Part shown: piece after piece, positions 19,693-31,435 of the stretch
Layout: every line of letters begins with the position of its first letter
How positions within the stretch are numbered: position 1 is the first letter of the stretch
Assembly: GCA_026770025.1 (NCBI GenBank)
Contig: JAMXDE010000084.1
Coordinates: forward strand, 23,067-87,066
Origin: Craspedostauros australis
Taxonomy: Eukaryota > Bacillariophyta > Bacillariophyceae > Mastogloiales > Achnanthaceae
Direction of reading: 5' to 3'
DNA: 64,000 bases
Position numbers and translations under genes: made by a program
Notes under the pieces: model-generated
Databases searched by the model: none
The model's input: only the letters and a program-made list of their open reading frames with translations
Told to the model about the DNA's origin: nothing

Positions 19693-20580
19693 AACCATGC
19701 CCATGCTGCCCTTGCGCAAAGAGAGATCCACTCGGAATCACTCAAAGCAATACACTTGAGTGCAATTGCAAAATGGGATGGGATAGTGTGGTGTGACAGC
19801 AACAGATAACATCACCTCTCTCTCTCTCTCTCTCTCTGGTGTTGCTTGACGGAGGTCGTCCGAGTACCCAATCTCTTGCGTCGACACCACGATCACAACA
19901 GTGAGAATCAACAATGAATGAGGACAGAATCAAGGTGTTTCGAAAAGTGTGGGACTTGTGCCATCTTGTGCACACGCATTCTTTTCTCCTTCAACTTTAT
20001 CACCGGAATCGTCGCAACCACCAATGACGTAGTGTTGTTCGGTGGAACTCTAATTGCTTGGACAGCTGATTCGTCAGTTGAGTTCTCTGGGAGCAGGAGA
20101 AATAGACGTCCTGCAAAAAAAAGAGCGTATTTTCTGCATTTGTTCACGGATTGCTTCCCCAACTTTGGACTGATATGACCAACACTATTGCGACAATGCA
20201 GTTCAACGCAAGCAGTATCGATAGTACTTCTGTGCGAGTTCCACACAGCTGATTTCGAACAAGCAGAGCTCGCGTTTGTCGTCCTGCTTCCTTTTGTCGG
20301 CGTTTGTGCTCATTGGTTTTGGTGGCGCCTGTTGTGGTGGTTTGGTTCTTCGCTGCTTTCTGCGTCGTTCACGCCCTTCACACAGCGCCGAGTGTTTCTC
20401 GGCGATGCACTCGCTTGCGTTGCCGTCCGACGGGCACGAAACAAACACTCATGCATTCGGTGTCTCTGTTCGATCGAGCGCAAATCGCCAACACAAATAG
20501 AGGAATCAACTGCTTGTGGTTGCTGATCATCCTCCTGTCAACGAATGCATTGTGATGCATGTTTTGAAGCAATACACCAC
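19693..20580. other. Intergenic stretch with (CT)n and a hairpin-repeat fragment
   Basis: A (CT)n run lies near 19817-19839. Bases 20087-20155 resemble part of the ~117 bp hairpin repeat at 24714-24830 and 50737-50852 (shared GGGAGCAGG-GAAATAGACG and TTCACGGATT). No gene recognised. Confidence 0.5.
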
Positions 20581-22190
20581 CGATGCCAACCCCACTGCGT
20601 TGCCATGGCTTGCGTCGTGCATGGTTTGGTGGTGGTTTTGAGCCATTTCTGTTGTGCGTTGGTCTCGCGCGGCATTCTGGTGCGGACCCAAAAACACGCG
20701 CCCATAGTCTCGTTTCTGTGTCGTTCGCCGCGTCCGGTTGCGGTACATTTTGCAGCGACAGTGGTTGGCGAACTTCAACTATGCCTCCTCTGATACAAGC
20801 TCATTGGTCGCGGGCAGCGTTCTTTGATTTCGAAGAGGCGACAAAGCATGTGTTCTCCGCGGTGCGAGTTTGTCCATCTCAGTGTGCGCCAAAGAACACA
20901 ACACACAACGTGTCACGAGAGCAGCACCACACAAACATGCTGCCGCTGTCGTCACAAAATGGAAGTGAACCGTTGTTGTTGGCACATTCGTGCATTGTTG
21001 CACTGATAGGTACTCCTCTCCTCCTCCAATACTCTACTTCACCCTGCTCTGCTCGCACTCTATTCAGGTCACAAACCAGTTGCCATTGATGTGGTGTATT
21101 GTACAGACACTTCTGCACTTGTGTGTTGCAATAGCAAGATGATTGTCATTCGAATTGCACTGGTATGGTTGCGAGGGCGTGATCATTCGCGTACCACTGC
21201 AGAGCACAACGCGGTGTGACTGCGGGCGTTGGCTCTCCTCCGTTTTGTTCTGCGTGACGGCGTGTACTTCTGCAATCCTCGCGCACGATCGATACTGGCG
21301 AACAGTGATCAAGATGCCAATGACCAGACATGAGGAGGTTCTTTGTTAGTCGTACATAGATGCATGCAGATGGTATGACATGGGCGGCGGCGACTGGATC
21401 GGAGCTGACACGCGCACGAGGAGTTGGAGAAATCGAGCAAGTCCAACCACATCAACATCATGGCGATCTCTTTCTTTCCCCTCCAATCGAAGTTGCGCCC
21501 GGCATCCATACAAAAATATCACAATGATGTCATGCACACGAGCATTGCGGCAACCTGAACAGTTCTCCCTCTTTTCGTGAAAAACACAGCATCGCCAGGT
21601 TTGGACAATGGGGAGCCACCACATGCACCATTGGCATCTGCAATGACTGGATGGAAAGTGCGGGCAAGTGCAGCGTAGACGGATCTCCCTTCGTCAAGGC
21701 GCGGATGTGGTGATGGTGCATGATTGAACTGATCGTCTTCTCTGTTTCAGTGCAGAACAGCACTTCCATCAACACACCGTTGCGCAATTAACCGTCAGTG
21801 ATGGTGTCATGGAGCAGCCACAAGAGATGCGAACTGTCGCTCCTTGACTTGTTGCAGAACAGGCGCAGGATGTGCACATTTGGTGACAACGTTGACATGT
21901 TCCTTGGAAAACAGCAACACGTCTCTGCGCGTCGCGAATCGACTCTTAGTCTGCGCAATTTCCCCAAGGTATCGCCGTCGCCATGCAATTGTTTGTCCGG
22001 CTATACGTACTCGCATGCGCGTTTTGATGTCATGTGCCTCTCCGCATGCGCGTGCCCCACCAACAAATTCCAATTGCGTCTGGATGATGCCAATGCGCGC
22101 TCTGCGAAGCACATCCTTCGCATGCACAACGAGGACTGTGCGTGCAGTGCACGTCCATCACGACAACATCCTTCACACATCTTTCCTCGC
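20581..22190. other. Unrecognised stretch, possibly decayed coding DNA
   Basis: Several Cys/His-rich short frames (for example CDACFEAIHHRCQPHC near 20550-20600, and a plus frame near 21070-21220) look protein-like but are broken and match nothing I know. No support for a working gene. Confidence 0.35.
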
Positions 22191-22385
22191 GCATGCACTG
22201 CACATCACGCACATTCTCCGCGCATCCGCACATTTGCCAACATCTTCGCCACAAACCGCGCATTTTCTGCGCATCGCTGCATGTGTTGACATCTTCCCCG
22301 CAAACTGTACATTCCCCGCGCATCCACGCATTTGCCGACAACTTCCCTGCAAACTGCACATTCTCTGCACATCCGGGTCATCTCA
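22190..22385 (+). repeat. Degenerate tandem repeat, ~49 bp unit
   Basis: About four units, each with ACATTC-CCGCGCATCC near the start and ACATCTTC-CCGCAAACTG near the end. No spacer function evident. Confidence 0.6.
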
Positions 22386-22704
22386 CATTCTGATACGTAT
22401 TTATGTCTTAGTTATGTCTGTGTTATATCCGATAGGACATGAACACGATCCTGCCTCTTGGCCATCACAGCATCACTCCCACTTTAATATTAGTACTACT
22501 CAGCAACAAACAACAGAGAAACAAGGTTGCTACTAGTGTATTCGGGAAATAGCTAGCGACTCAAATAAAGGATATCATTCTTTTTTCCTTTTTTATGCTT
22601 CTTTCGTGTGATCAATGATGTTAGTCTATGCAGTATTGACTAGAAATAGAATATGATTTATGTCTCAGTGAGGACCGAATCATGTCGTAGTTATGTCTTG
22701 GGAA

Positions 22705-23243
22705 TTGTGGTTGTGCAGGGAAAAGTGCATGCGCAGGGAAAACGCATGCGCAGGGAAAGCGCACGTGCAGTGCATCCGCACAAGCAGGGAAAATGCATGT
22801 GCAGGAAAAGTGCAGTGCATGTGCAGGTGCAGTGCATGCGCAGGGAAAATGGAGGCGCAGGGAAAATGCAGGCGCAGGGAAAAGCGCAGTCGAAGTGCAG
22901 TGCATGTGCATGAGCAGGGAAAATGCAGGCGCAGGAAAAGTGCAGTGCATGTGTATGTGCGTGCGCAGGGAAAACGCGGGCTATGGAAAAGTGCAGTGCA
23001 TGTGTGCATGTGCAGTGCAGGCACAGGGAAAATGCAGGCGCAGGGAAAAGCGCAGTCGAAGTGCAGTGCATGTGCATGCGCAGAGAAAATGCAGGCGCAG
23101 GGAAAAGCGCAGTCGAAGCGCAGTGCATGTGCATGAGCAGGGAGAATGCAGGTGCAGGAAAAGTGCAGTGCAGTCGAAGTGCAGGTGCAGGTGCACGCGC
23201 AGTGGAAGTGCATGCGCAGTTGAAGTGCCTGTGTAGTAGTGCA

Positions 23244-23286
<43 letters not shown>

Positions 23287-23410
23287 GTGCAGTCCATGCG
23301 CAGTCGAAGTGCATGTGCAGTGCAGTGCAGTCAACATGCAGCCGAAGTGCATGTGCATGTGCATGCGCACGCACAGTCGAAGTCCAAGTGCAGTGCGCAC
23401 AACTGCGATG
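22705..23410 (+). repeat. GCAGGGAAAATGC minisatellite, 57 bp higher-order unit
   Basis: Built from GTGCATGYGCAGGGAAAA words. A 57 bp unit starting GGAAAATGCAGGCGCAGG recurs at 22861, 22918, 23027 and 23084. Because the unit is a multiple of three and free of stop codons in most frames, frames of 150-290 residues appear on both strands; I treat them as artefacts. A (GTATGT)n run sits inside at about 23241-23289. Confidence 0.85.
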
Positions 23411-25409
23411 CACATGCGTTGCACGTCCGCCGGACATCCGCTGCACGTGCACTTTGGCTGCACGTGCGCATCCACTTTCCATGTGCAATGACGCAGCGAT
23501 CAGACGCGCGGGGCGACACATGGACAACAAATTGCTCGCCGGCGCAGGTCCGTCGCGCACTGTTGGAGCACATCGATAATCGCGTTTGTTGATGCATCAT
23601 GACCAACCAGTTTGCGAATGACATTTATGCTTGTGGTGGGAACAAACGCATGCTTGCATACGAGAATCATCGCACCCTGTCCTCCAGACCTGTGATGCTC
23701 TGCTGAAACGAACGCGAACGTCAGATGTTGCGCCATTGCTTGGATGCAAATAGTGAACACCACTATTCCGTTGTCAAGGAACAAGCCCAAGCGCGAGCAG
23801 AGAAGAGCAACGCCGCAATTGCCGCAAACATGTTGTCGTCATCCTCAGGATGAGTACGCACAGGACATCGTTCTTTTTTACCACGTCTGCACCAATGGTG
23901 TTCTGCATTCACATCCTCTGTATTGGGTCTTGCCTTGCATCAGGATGCCAAGTTGAGGCTGAGAACGGGAATGCCAGAACTTTCTCTGTGTGGTGGAAGG
24001 AGAAGAGCATGCTCGCACTTCACCACACATTCCAACAGTGCTGGGTACGCGGCAATGCAATGAAACAGCACATTTCTTCGCATGCGCCTTGGGTACGCAG
24101 CGCGACATTGGTGCGCCGCGATGTGTGAGTACCAACCCCAAAACCAATACGCGGCACCATGAATACTCATGCTGGCACTCCCCACATTCTCCTTCGCATC
24201 AGAACACAGGCGCTGTACTCCTCCACTCTACTGCACTCCTGCATACTCTGTATCTCTCTACCCTGATGAATACATGCAAACATCAGACAACCAGGTGTTC
24301 GGTCATGAGTGTAAATTGACCGCTCCACCGTCTTCGAATCACAATTGCTCTGTTCTCCGCATGACGCACTTGAATGCGCACACTTGCTCTGCTTGCAGCA
24401 ATCCACCACCAATGAGTGTGATCTGTGTATCGTGCAACAGCAATCGGATTTGCGAAGAAACGTGCGTGGGCGAAGCGACTAAATGAGAACAATCCAAAAA
24501 CGCTCTTCGGGAAAATGACTGAAACGCAAGCGCCTCAACCAGCAACTGCTTGGACAAGTTGGTTGTCGACGTCAGTGTTGGAACAACGAAAACGACACGA
24601 CTTGGACATGTCTCGGAAATAGCGACACACAAAGCTGATGGTATCATTGTACAACACATGGAGTAGTCGACATGGTACATGTGAAGTTCTTACAAAGCGC
24701 TACGCATCATACCTGACAAATGCAATGGGACTCGTTTTTTAGTCCTGGGAAATGTGCGGCATAAAATTACGGTAAATGACTGCATTTTCCCAGCCGCTGT
24801 ATATATGTCGACGTTTTCTCCTGCTCCCTGGACAGAATCTGTGACTTTTCGCGTGTGCTTGTGGAGTCATGACACCGTTCGCGTTTGTCTATCCCATAAT
24901 TATCATTGTCACTCAGACAAGAAAAGGCATCGCAACAAGATAGCGAAGATGGAGGTGTCTTGCGCACAATTTGCCTGTCCGAACAACGCATCCGACCAAC
25001 ACCATGACGCATGTCACGAGTTGTGGTGCCCACACGTTTTGTTCCTCCAAACCTTCCCACAACCACTCTGCCTCCGACACACACAGAGAGGGGACTGGAG
25101 CGTCTGATCATTCACAAGAGGACACGAGTGTCGGCACGGTATGGAACTGCGTTTCTGGGAATGCCAAACGCGTAGCCACTCCTCAGCCAGGTCATTCACC
25201 ACGAAGCAAGCAACGACTGCTGTGGCGACATCATCATCCTCCTCCTCCAAAGAAGACAGTCAGAGCACCATCTCTCCAAGAGCGCGATTATTCGCACGAG
25301 TAGATAGTGATAGATAGAGACCCCCGCATCCTCGTACCTCCGTTCATGCCTCCATTCGTACCTGCACTCACTGCCAACAAGTCAATCACAAACAAACGAA
25401 CCCGATGCG
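23411..25409. other. Unrecognised stretch upstream of the receptor gene
   Basis: Short protein-like frames occur (minus strand 23500-23790; Cys-rich plus frame near 24350-24486) but none has a domain I can name. The final ~150 bases are C/A-rich and probably the receptor gene's 5' UTR. Confidence 0.4.
24714..24830 (-). repeat. Short hairpin-type repeat, family H copy 1 (~117 bp)
   Basis: On the minus strand it reads GGGAGCAGGAGAAA ... GGGAAAATGCAG ... ATTTCCCAGGACT ... CCCATTGC and ends TTGTCA. It is collinear with 50737-50852. Internal GGGAAAAT/ATTTCCC words allow a hairpin. Size and lack of coding capacity suggest a MITE-like or foldback element. Confidence 0.65.
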
Positions 25410-27322
25410 ATGGGACAGGATCGCACAGATGCGCAGTACATAGCGATGGGGGTCGCGATGACGACATCCAGCCTGCTCTCCATCGTGGGATCATCCTTGA
25501 TCATCTACATGGCCAGGCGTGACCTATCCTTGGTCTACCATCGCATCCTCATTGTGATCTCTGTCACGGACATCATCGCTGGTGCATTCAATGCGGTCCA
25601 TCTCTTCCTTGTCCCGTCCGACCGCACGGACAGCCCCATCGCATTTGGAAACGACATGACGTGCACCATGCTCGGTTTCGCCCTCAACAGCGCCCCCATG
25701 ATCATCACGCCATACAACACCTTCCTGGCCGTCAACTTTCTGCTGCAGATACGGTACCGATGGACGAATCGACAAATTGCGACGCAGATCGAGCCATACG
25801 TCTTCCTCCTCACGATTCTCATGGCCGTCTGCATTCCCAGCGTCGGGCTCCTCCAGAATTCATTCGCATTGAACTACCTCAGCGGGTATTGCATCTTTGG
25901 CACATATTCGGAAACGTGTACTATGGAAGAAGTAGTGGTATTGCTTCAGGATGACATGCACAATGCTACGACTACGACTACGACGATACAGCACTGCACA
26001 CCCGACGCGCTGAGTCTCGATTTGCTCAGCATCATCGTTTCGTTCCTCGTCGGTATCATCGCGATGCTGGGTATTGCCAGCACGTACGCGCTGTACAGCT
26101 CGGTCTATTCAACGTACACAGCCAATGCACGGTATGCGACGGATAATGAGCTGGTTGTCAGCAAATCCATGGCAATGACGGTCGCAGACAGCGCGGAAGA
26201 GATTGCTGCACGGCGAAAGAGGAAACGAAGGCGATCGTTCATCACATCGAAGCTGCAACAGGAACGATTCAAGCAGATCACGCAACAGTGCATCCTGTAC
26301 GGATTGTGAGTTTGGTCAGTGGGAGGGGAACGGGTCACTCCTGCCATGGTTGTGCTTCGTACGGGCATGGAGCACTTGCGCGTGCAGCGTATCCTCTACA
26401 ATGCTCTCGCTTTGATTTGATTTGATTTGAATAGATGTATCCATGTTGGTTATGTCCTTGGCGATCCATTTTGAGTCTCCATTCAGCGCACCGTGCTTCC
26501 GCTCATCTCTCTCCCTCCTTTGCCCCCCAACTCTACCAACACAACTTAACCGATAAACGCTTGCCCCTATGCAGAGCCTTCGGAAACACATCCATCTGGC
26601 CGATGGCATTCACGATCGTCGACCTCACAATGGAGACGCAAGACAAGTTGGGTTCGCCGGGGATCTTCCTGCTGGTCTTCCTCACGTGCGTCTTCATGCC
26701 GTTGCAGGGTGCATTCAATTTCATTGTTTTCATTTGGCCCAAGTACCAACGCGTGCACCAGCTGCTGCGGAAACCCATGGGATCGCATGACATGATGATG
26801 CACTCTGTCGAATCGAATGGCGACTCCATTGTGGGAAGCAGCGAGATGCAGCATGCAACCTTGTTGGCGAAACAGAGTACAAGCAGCACAGGCGAGATGC
26901 ATGGCAACGCCGGTGTCGCAGAGAAAAAGGGCGACAGCATGAGGTGGTTCAGGATCATCCTCATGATCATCCAAGATGAGGATGCAGCATCAGCGAGATT
27001 TTCCAGCAGAGCGTCGGACTTGCGCATGCGATCGAATCGTCGTGCATCCGAGGAATTATCATCGTACTTCAGCAGGTTTCGTGAGGGTAGTGTGGATGTG
27101 ATTGATCAGGACAGTAAATCACCGCAGCATGTTGCCGTACAAGATGAAATGAATGAGTCCACCATGCAGCAGGCCTGCAAGGATCCATCTCTTTTGGCAG
27201 AAGCGCAAGAGGACGAGGTTGTGGGTGAAAACAGCAATACCAGCGAAAGCAATGAAGAAACCAATGCTGAGAGTCAGCAGAGACAGACTGTACCTGGAAA
27301 GCCACAGTCGATGACCTTCTGA
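25410..27322 (+). CDS. Seven-transmembrane receptor (GPCR-like), two exons, 547 aa
   Basis: Exon 1 is 25410-26305, the intron 26306-26574 (GTGAGT...GCAG, 269 bp), exon 2 26575-27322. The splice restores the frame as ...CILYG-L-AFGNTSIW. Seven hydrophobic segments lie at about residues 12-34, 44-67, 88-114, 128-148, 203-232, 290-315 and 327-352. Cys85 at the start of helix 3 and Cys161 or Cys170 in the second outer loop could form the usual disulfide. The third inner loop is basic (RRKRKRRRSF) and the ~190-residue C-tail is Ser/Glu-rich and probably cytoplasmic. No DRY motif is seen after helix 3 (it reads IRYRW). It resembles the cAMP-receptor/secretin-like receptors common in diatoms; ligand unknown. 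There is no signal peptide and the N-terminus is short. Confidence 0.85.
26306..26574 (+). other. Spliceosomal intron of the receptor gene
   Basis: Donor TT|GTGAGT at 26306, acceptor CTATGCAG| at 26574. The exons join in frame (exon 1 ends at codon position 2, exon 2 supplies position 3) and the join falls inside transmembrane helix 6. Confidence 0.85.
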
Positions 27323-28868
27323 TCGATCATACAGGCGATGTCAAACGAATTTGAGACAAGATTTCAGTTTTTGCACGTTGACTTGGAGCGCTGTGAGGGA
27401 TTGGCTGGTTGGGATTTGCATCTGCTGTTCTTGGTTGCGGACGGGTGCACATCGGCCGCCAACAGGACAGCTTCTTGCGTCGGCGAATCGCTGCAGCACT
27501 CGTTGGCCATGCACTGACGCAACATGGTCTTGATGATCGTTGGAGCACCGGATGAACAGCAGATCCTATGCTGCCGAGACAACCAAAGTCAACAGAACGT
27601 GGGTGTGACATGTGTGAAAGAACAAGGAATGAGAACCATCCTTCGTTGACAACACACTAGTCACAGTCAAGCTAGAAGTATGCTAACAACTCGGAATCCA
27701 AACACGGAAATGGCCAACACGAAGATCCATCACAAACATGCACATCTCTAACAGAACACAACACAACACAAACAGTGGCAACATCGACATCAACATCAAC
27801 AGATCCGCACACCACAAACCATTTACATTGATTCTATTTTCACCTGTCACCAAGTCCAAACCATTCCTACTGGCATCGTAATACCCCAAACACGATCAAC
27901 CACGGACGACAGGCAGACGATTGAAGTGCGCCAACAATTCTTGACATCACCGAAAACAACGAACTGTTGATGTTGATGTCACACAGAACAACTACTCAAC
28001 GACTATGGCAATACATGTCCTCGTTCTGTGTAAGACCCCATTCAGGATACGATAGTATACAAATGCGGATTTTTTATTTTATTACCTATATCATCCTATT
28101 ATATTGTAGAGAGTATATGTGTGAAGTTACAAGCTCCTGGGCCCTGTAGTTAAAAAGTTTATATTTTTCGCACTAATCTACAACTAAAAACGTTGCGCAT
28201 GCGGACGTGAAGGGGCAAATGGGGTTCGGAATCGCCAGTCGTGCTTCAGGTTGATTTCCAGTCGTGTCCATCATTGGCACACTCACATTTCGCGTGGGTG
28301 AGGTGGTTGGGTGCGAAAACATGTTGAGGATTGTGAAGTGGCAGCATGCATACTGAGGCTTCTGCTTCGTCTGGACTGTGGATCAGTTGTCAAAATCCAG
28401 AGTTGTGGGTTGGTGGGTAATCCAGATCTTGATGCCCAGCTTGACTTTCACAATGCTTTGTTCTCTGTTCTGCTGCTGTTCATGGCCATCGTTGGCTTCT
28501 GGCCGTTGTTCATCTGCTTTGCGCTTGGCTTCTTGTTTCGGTGTCAATCTCTTGATTCTTCCGAATCGAACGCAGTTTCGTGTGCTTTCCTGTTTCCAAA
28601 CAAGTGTGATTTTCTTGTTCTCAACGTATTTCACGTTTTGGACGAGAACAAAGGCCTGGCTTCATCAATTTTTGGTCCCAAATTTCTGATTTCAGATCAC
28701 GTGTCGGCGAGAGGTGTTCTCCACCAACCTGTTTGAATTTTCAGCGACCAATCATTTCTTCTCGACGACGCACAACATCTTTTCGAAAGAGGGACAGACC
28801 TTATATTTGGCAGCGAATACCAGCGCCGATTTGGATCTTGGTGGGAGAGAGCCCAGCTCGTCGTCCTG
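27323..28868. other. Intergenic stretch, no gene recognised
   Basis: Includes an AT-rich part near 28040-28200. A minus-strand frame at 28383-28634 is charged and protein-like but matches nothing I know. Confidence 0.45.
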
Positions 28869-29327
28869 TTGTGTCGGGTGCAATCTCCTCAAGTGCGCCA
28901 ACCTCTATCACACCAACACACGACGAGCTACGATGCTAACAACAACAATGACAACAACAATGGCAACAATGACAACAACGACAATAGCGACAACAACAAT
29001 CTAACCACAAAAGCAGCTCCTGAAGAATCTGTGTTGCAACTGCCAATTGTCATGATCGGAGATCGTTCCATGGAAGTGATTGAAAGCACAACCAGCATCC
29101 ACTACTGAATTCATCGTTGGGGGCAACACGCATCTCGCACACTCAAATTTGTCACTCTGCCTGGGCAACGTTTGACCGCGCAAGAATTTTTGCGCTCCGC
29201 GCACGCGCGCGACACTTGTGATGTTGACATCTGTCGAAGCCCGCTTTCGATTCGCATTGTCCACGTCGCGCGCTATGATTGGTTCAAAAACGAGTCCATC
29301 CAGTCGATGATCGTGACATGTTGGTGA
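28869..29327 (+). other. Possible coding remnant with one in-frame TGA
   Basis: From ATG 28869 the frame carries an Asn/Asp run (from a CAA-type microsatellite at about 28935-29000), then PIVMIGDRSMEVIES, stops at TGA 29106-29108, and stays open in the same frame for another 72 codons to 29327. Composition after the TGA looks like protein. No family recognised. Confidence 0.3.
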
Positions 29328-29724
29328 TTCCTTGTTCTTCGTCGGAAGTAGGAATTGAGAGTTCTCACAGGACGATTCCGAAATCTGGCGGAGGAATCAT
29401 CACCACAGGAATTCACGACGAAAAACGTACCGTGCAACTCTGCGTGAATTGCTTGTCCAACGCAAAACTGGGAGCTATGGTAATATATATTTTCCCTTTG
29501 GTCTAAGAACGAAGACCCAATGGGATTCATTCGAATTGACAACTGTGCAAACCCAAAATCGTTCCAATGACAGGCAACACGGGTCTTCTGTACAACACTT
29601 TGTTCACACGCATACAACCAATTTCTCTGCTCTGCTCTAATCACTTAGTCTGTCTCTTTCTCTATTACCTGACTTGGCAAGGCTGGAAGAAGCCCTGATC
29701 AACAGACAGCTATGGCAACTGCCT
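29328..29724. other. Intergenic stretch, nothing recognised
   Basis: Short frames only, no feature supported. Confidence 0.45.
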
Positions 29725-30139
29725 TCAATACTGTCTTGCGCAGTTGCATATTATGTTGAAATGAGTCATGTAAGATCTTCCATCTCTTGAAGAGACGTAA
29801 ATGGTTTCATGTCTTGCTCTTACATGAGTCTTGCCATCCCTGTCAGCATTGGTATCATAGTCCTTTGACTTGCATACCAAGGGACTGCTGTATCCTCGAT
29901 CAGCATGCACCATTTCATCAGCAGAAAGTTTCCCACCATCAAGCAGTCGAAGATCTGTTGGTCCGGCCACTGACCACAAGGTAACAGACCATGGCACCAA
30001 ACGATGTCACCAGCTTGGATGCAAATTGCCATCTCGTACTGCAGATCAGTTCCCTTGTATTTGAGACTGTACCATTTCTTTGAAAAGGATGAGGTTCAAG
30101 AAAACAAAAGTCAGTCCCATCCACCATGAATTTGCACAT
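29725..30139 (-). pseudogene. DDE_Tnp_4 (PIF/Harbinger-like) transposase remnant
   Basis: Three minus-strand pieces in shifted frames line up with the DDE superfamily endonuclease core. The first is KFMVDGTDFCFLEPHPF (first Asp). The second is AICIQAGDIVWCHGLLPCGQWPD. The third is MVHADRGYSS (second Asp) followed by HVRARHETI (Glu). The order and spacing fit the family pattern DGTDxxIxEPxPF ... RYEVGICIQTGxIVW-NGPxPCGxWPD ... ADxGY ... RARHET. At least one frameshift separates the pieces, so the gene is dead. No TIRs found around it. Confidence 0.75.
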
Positions 30140-30368
30140 CTAGTTAGGATTTGTGCTCTGTTGGTGACACAATTCAGTAGGAAAGGCCTCGTGAGCTGCC
30201 GGTTTCGGGATAACCGTGCAATGCAGTTCGAGAGGAGTGACCTTGTTAGAAGTTGTGTTACTGTAACGATGAGTAGAGTCATGCTTTTGTGCTAATCTCT
30301 GTTTGTGTTATTATGAGTTAGTTAGTAGTCTTGGTAGGATGAAGAAATGATGTCACACAGCTCGACAC

Positions 30369-30558
30369 TGTCGAGATGTACATGTGAGTATATCCGTAAG
30401 GAAAGTTTCGGTCCTCAGGAGGACATTTAGTGCTATCTGTCCTCCTGAGGACATTTATTTTTGACATGCATCGTAACTGTTCTCAGGAAGACAGAAAACT
30501 TATCTGTCCTCCTGAGGACATTTAATTTTGGTGTTTGACTGGTTGGAACACGTATCCA
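30369..30558 (+). repeat. 190 bp LTR-like unit with internal dyad array
   Basis: The first 25 bases (TGTCGAGATGTACATGTGAG and TATAT) equal the start of the element-2 LTR; it ends TATCCA. It is flanked by the 6 bp direct repeat CGACAC (30363-30368 and 30559-30564), consistent with a target-site duplication. Inside are dyads at 30411-30424, 30439-30454 and 30505-30520 plus a degenerate one at 30479-30492, with arms GTCCTC/GAGGAC. They sit in two similar ~55 bp units. It is too short to code. Confidence 0.5.
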
Positions 30559-30564
30559 CGACAC

Positions 30565-31435
30565 AAATTATGAGTGTCGCGACAATTCATCGCGTTGTGG
30601 CTGGTGCCATCTGCTCCGTTCTTTTTTGCCATCTGCACATCCACACGCCAATCTGTTCAATAGTATTCCAGAATATTATTCTATAATATAATAATATATA
30701 TAAAGTTCTACAACATCTGCTTTCAGTTGCGTCACTTATGGGTGTTGGGGGGATCTCTAATTGTGTTCTGGAACTTGTGTGTCCTGGTTATGTTTCCTCT
30801 TTCATCAACGGAGCCATGTAACTGTGTGTCCATTTTAAAAAAAGCTTGGTTGATTTCTCGTTGTTGCGATAGAGGACTCTCGCACTCCGCTCAGCCCTTC
30901 ACAAGCAAGCCTGCAAGGGAGCCACAGCCCGATAGCCACACCTTTCGAGGGGTGGCATCAGAGCTTCTCCCTTGGCGCAAGCCGAATAGATTTAAGTTCG
31001 TGCGCTCCAAGCTGATATGTTCTAAGCTTGCACAGTTCCGGCAAACTAGCAGCTCCATGCGTTAACCAAACATTAGCCAATCATGGTACTTTATTCTGCG
31101 TTGTTTGATTGTTCTTGTTGTCTTCATTGCTCCATGCTTGTCGCTGGGCTATCTCATTTGTAATCCATTTCAAACCACGACATCAAGGAGAACCACCGCA
31201 ACACATCCATGTCATGGGATTACATTGCATCACATGCTTCCTCCGCATCATCCGCATCATCCGCATCATCCACACCACTCTATGTTTATGCTTTCCTCTG
31301 ATCCACACCCACCTACAACAGCCAATTCATCCATACCCCACCCCACTGTACATCTTCTTGCCAAATCAACAACACGCCACATTCTTCCATCATTGATCCA
31401 TCCCATCCTTTCGATTGTCTCTCCACCCCTCACCT
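30565..31435. other. Intergenic stretch with AT-rich tract
   Basis: Bases about 30655-30705 are a TA-rich tract. No gene recognised. The right edge borders the element-2 LTR. Confidence 0.5.

Noticed and set aside
22680-23580. Frames of 147-289 residues on both strands, Cys/His/Ala-rich
   Set aside because: They are readings of the GCAGGG minisatellite, which lacks stop codons because of its composition; no non-repeat domain is attached.
30369-30558. Bacterial-type operator or CRISPR reading of the repeated dyads
   Set aside because: There is no array of constant repeats with unique spacers, and the surrounding DNA is eukaryotic.
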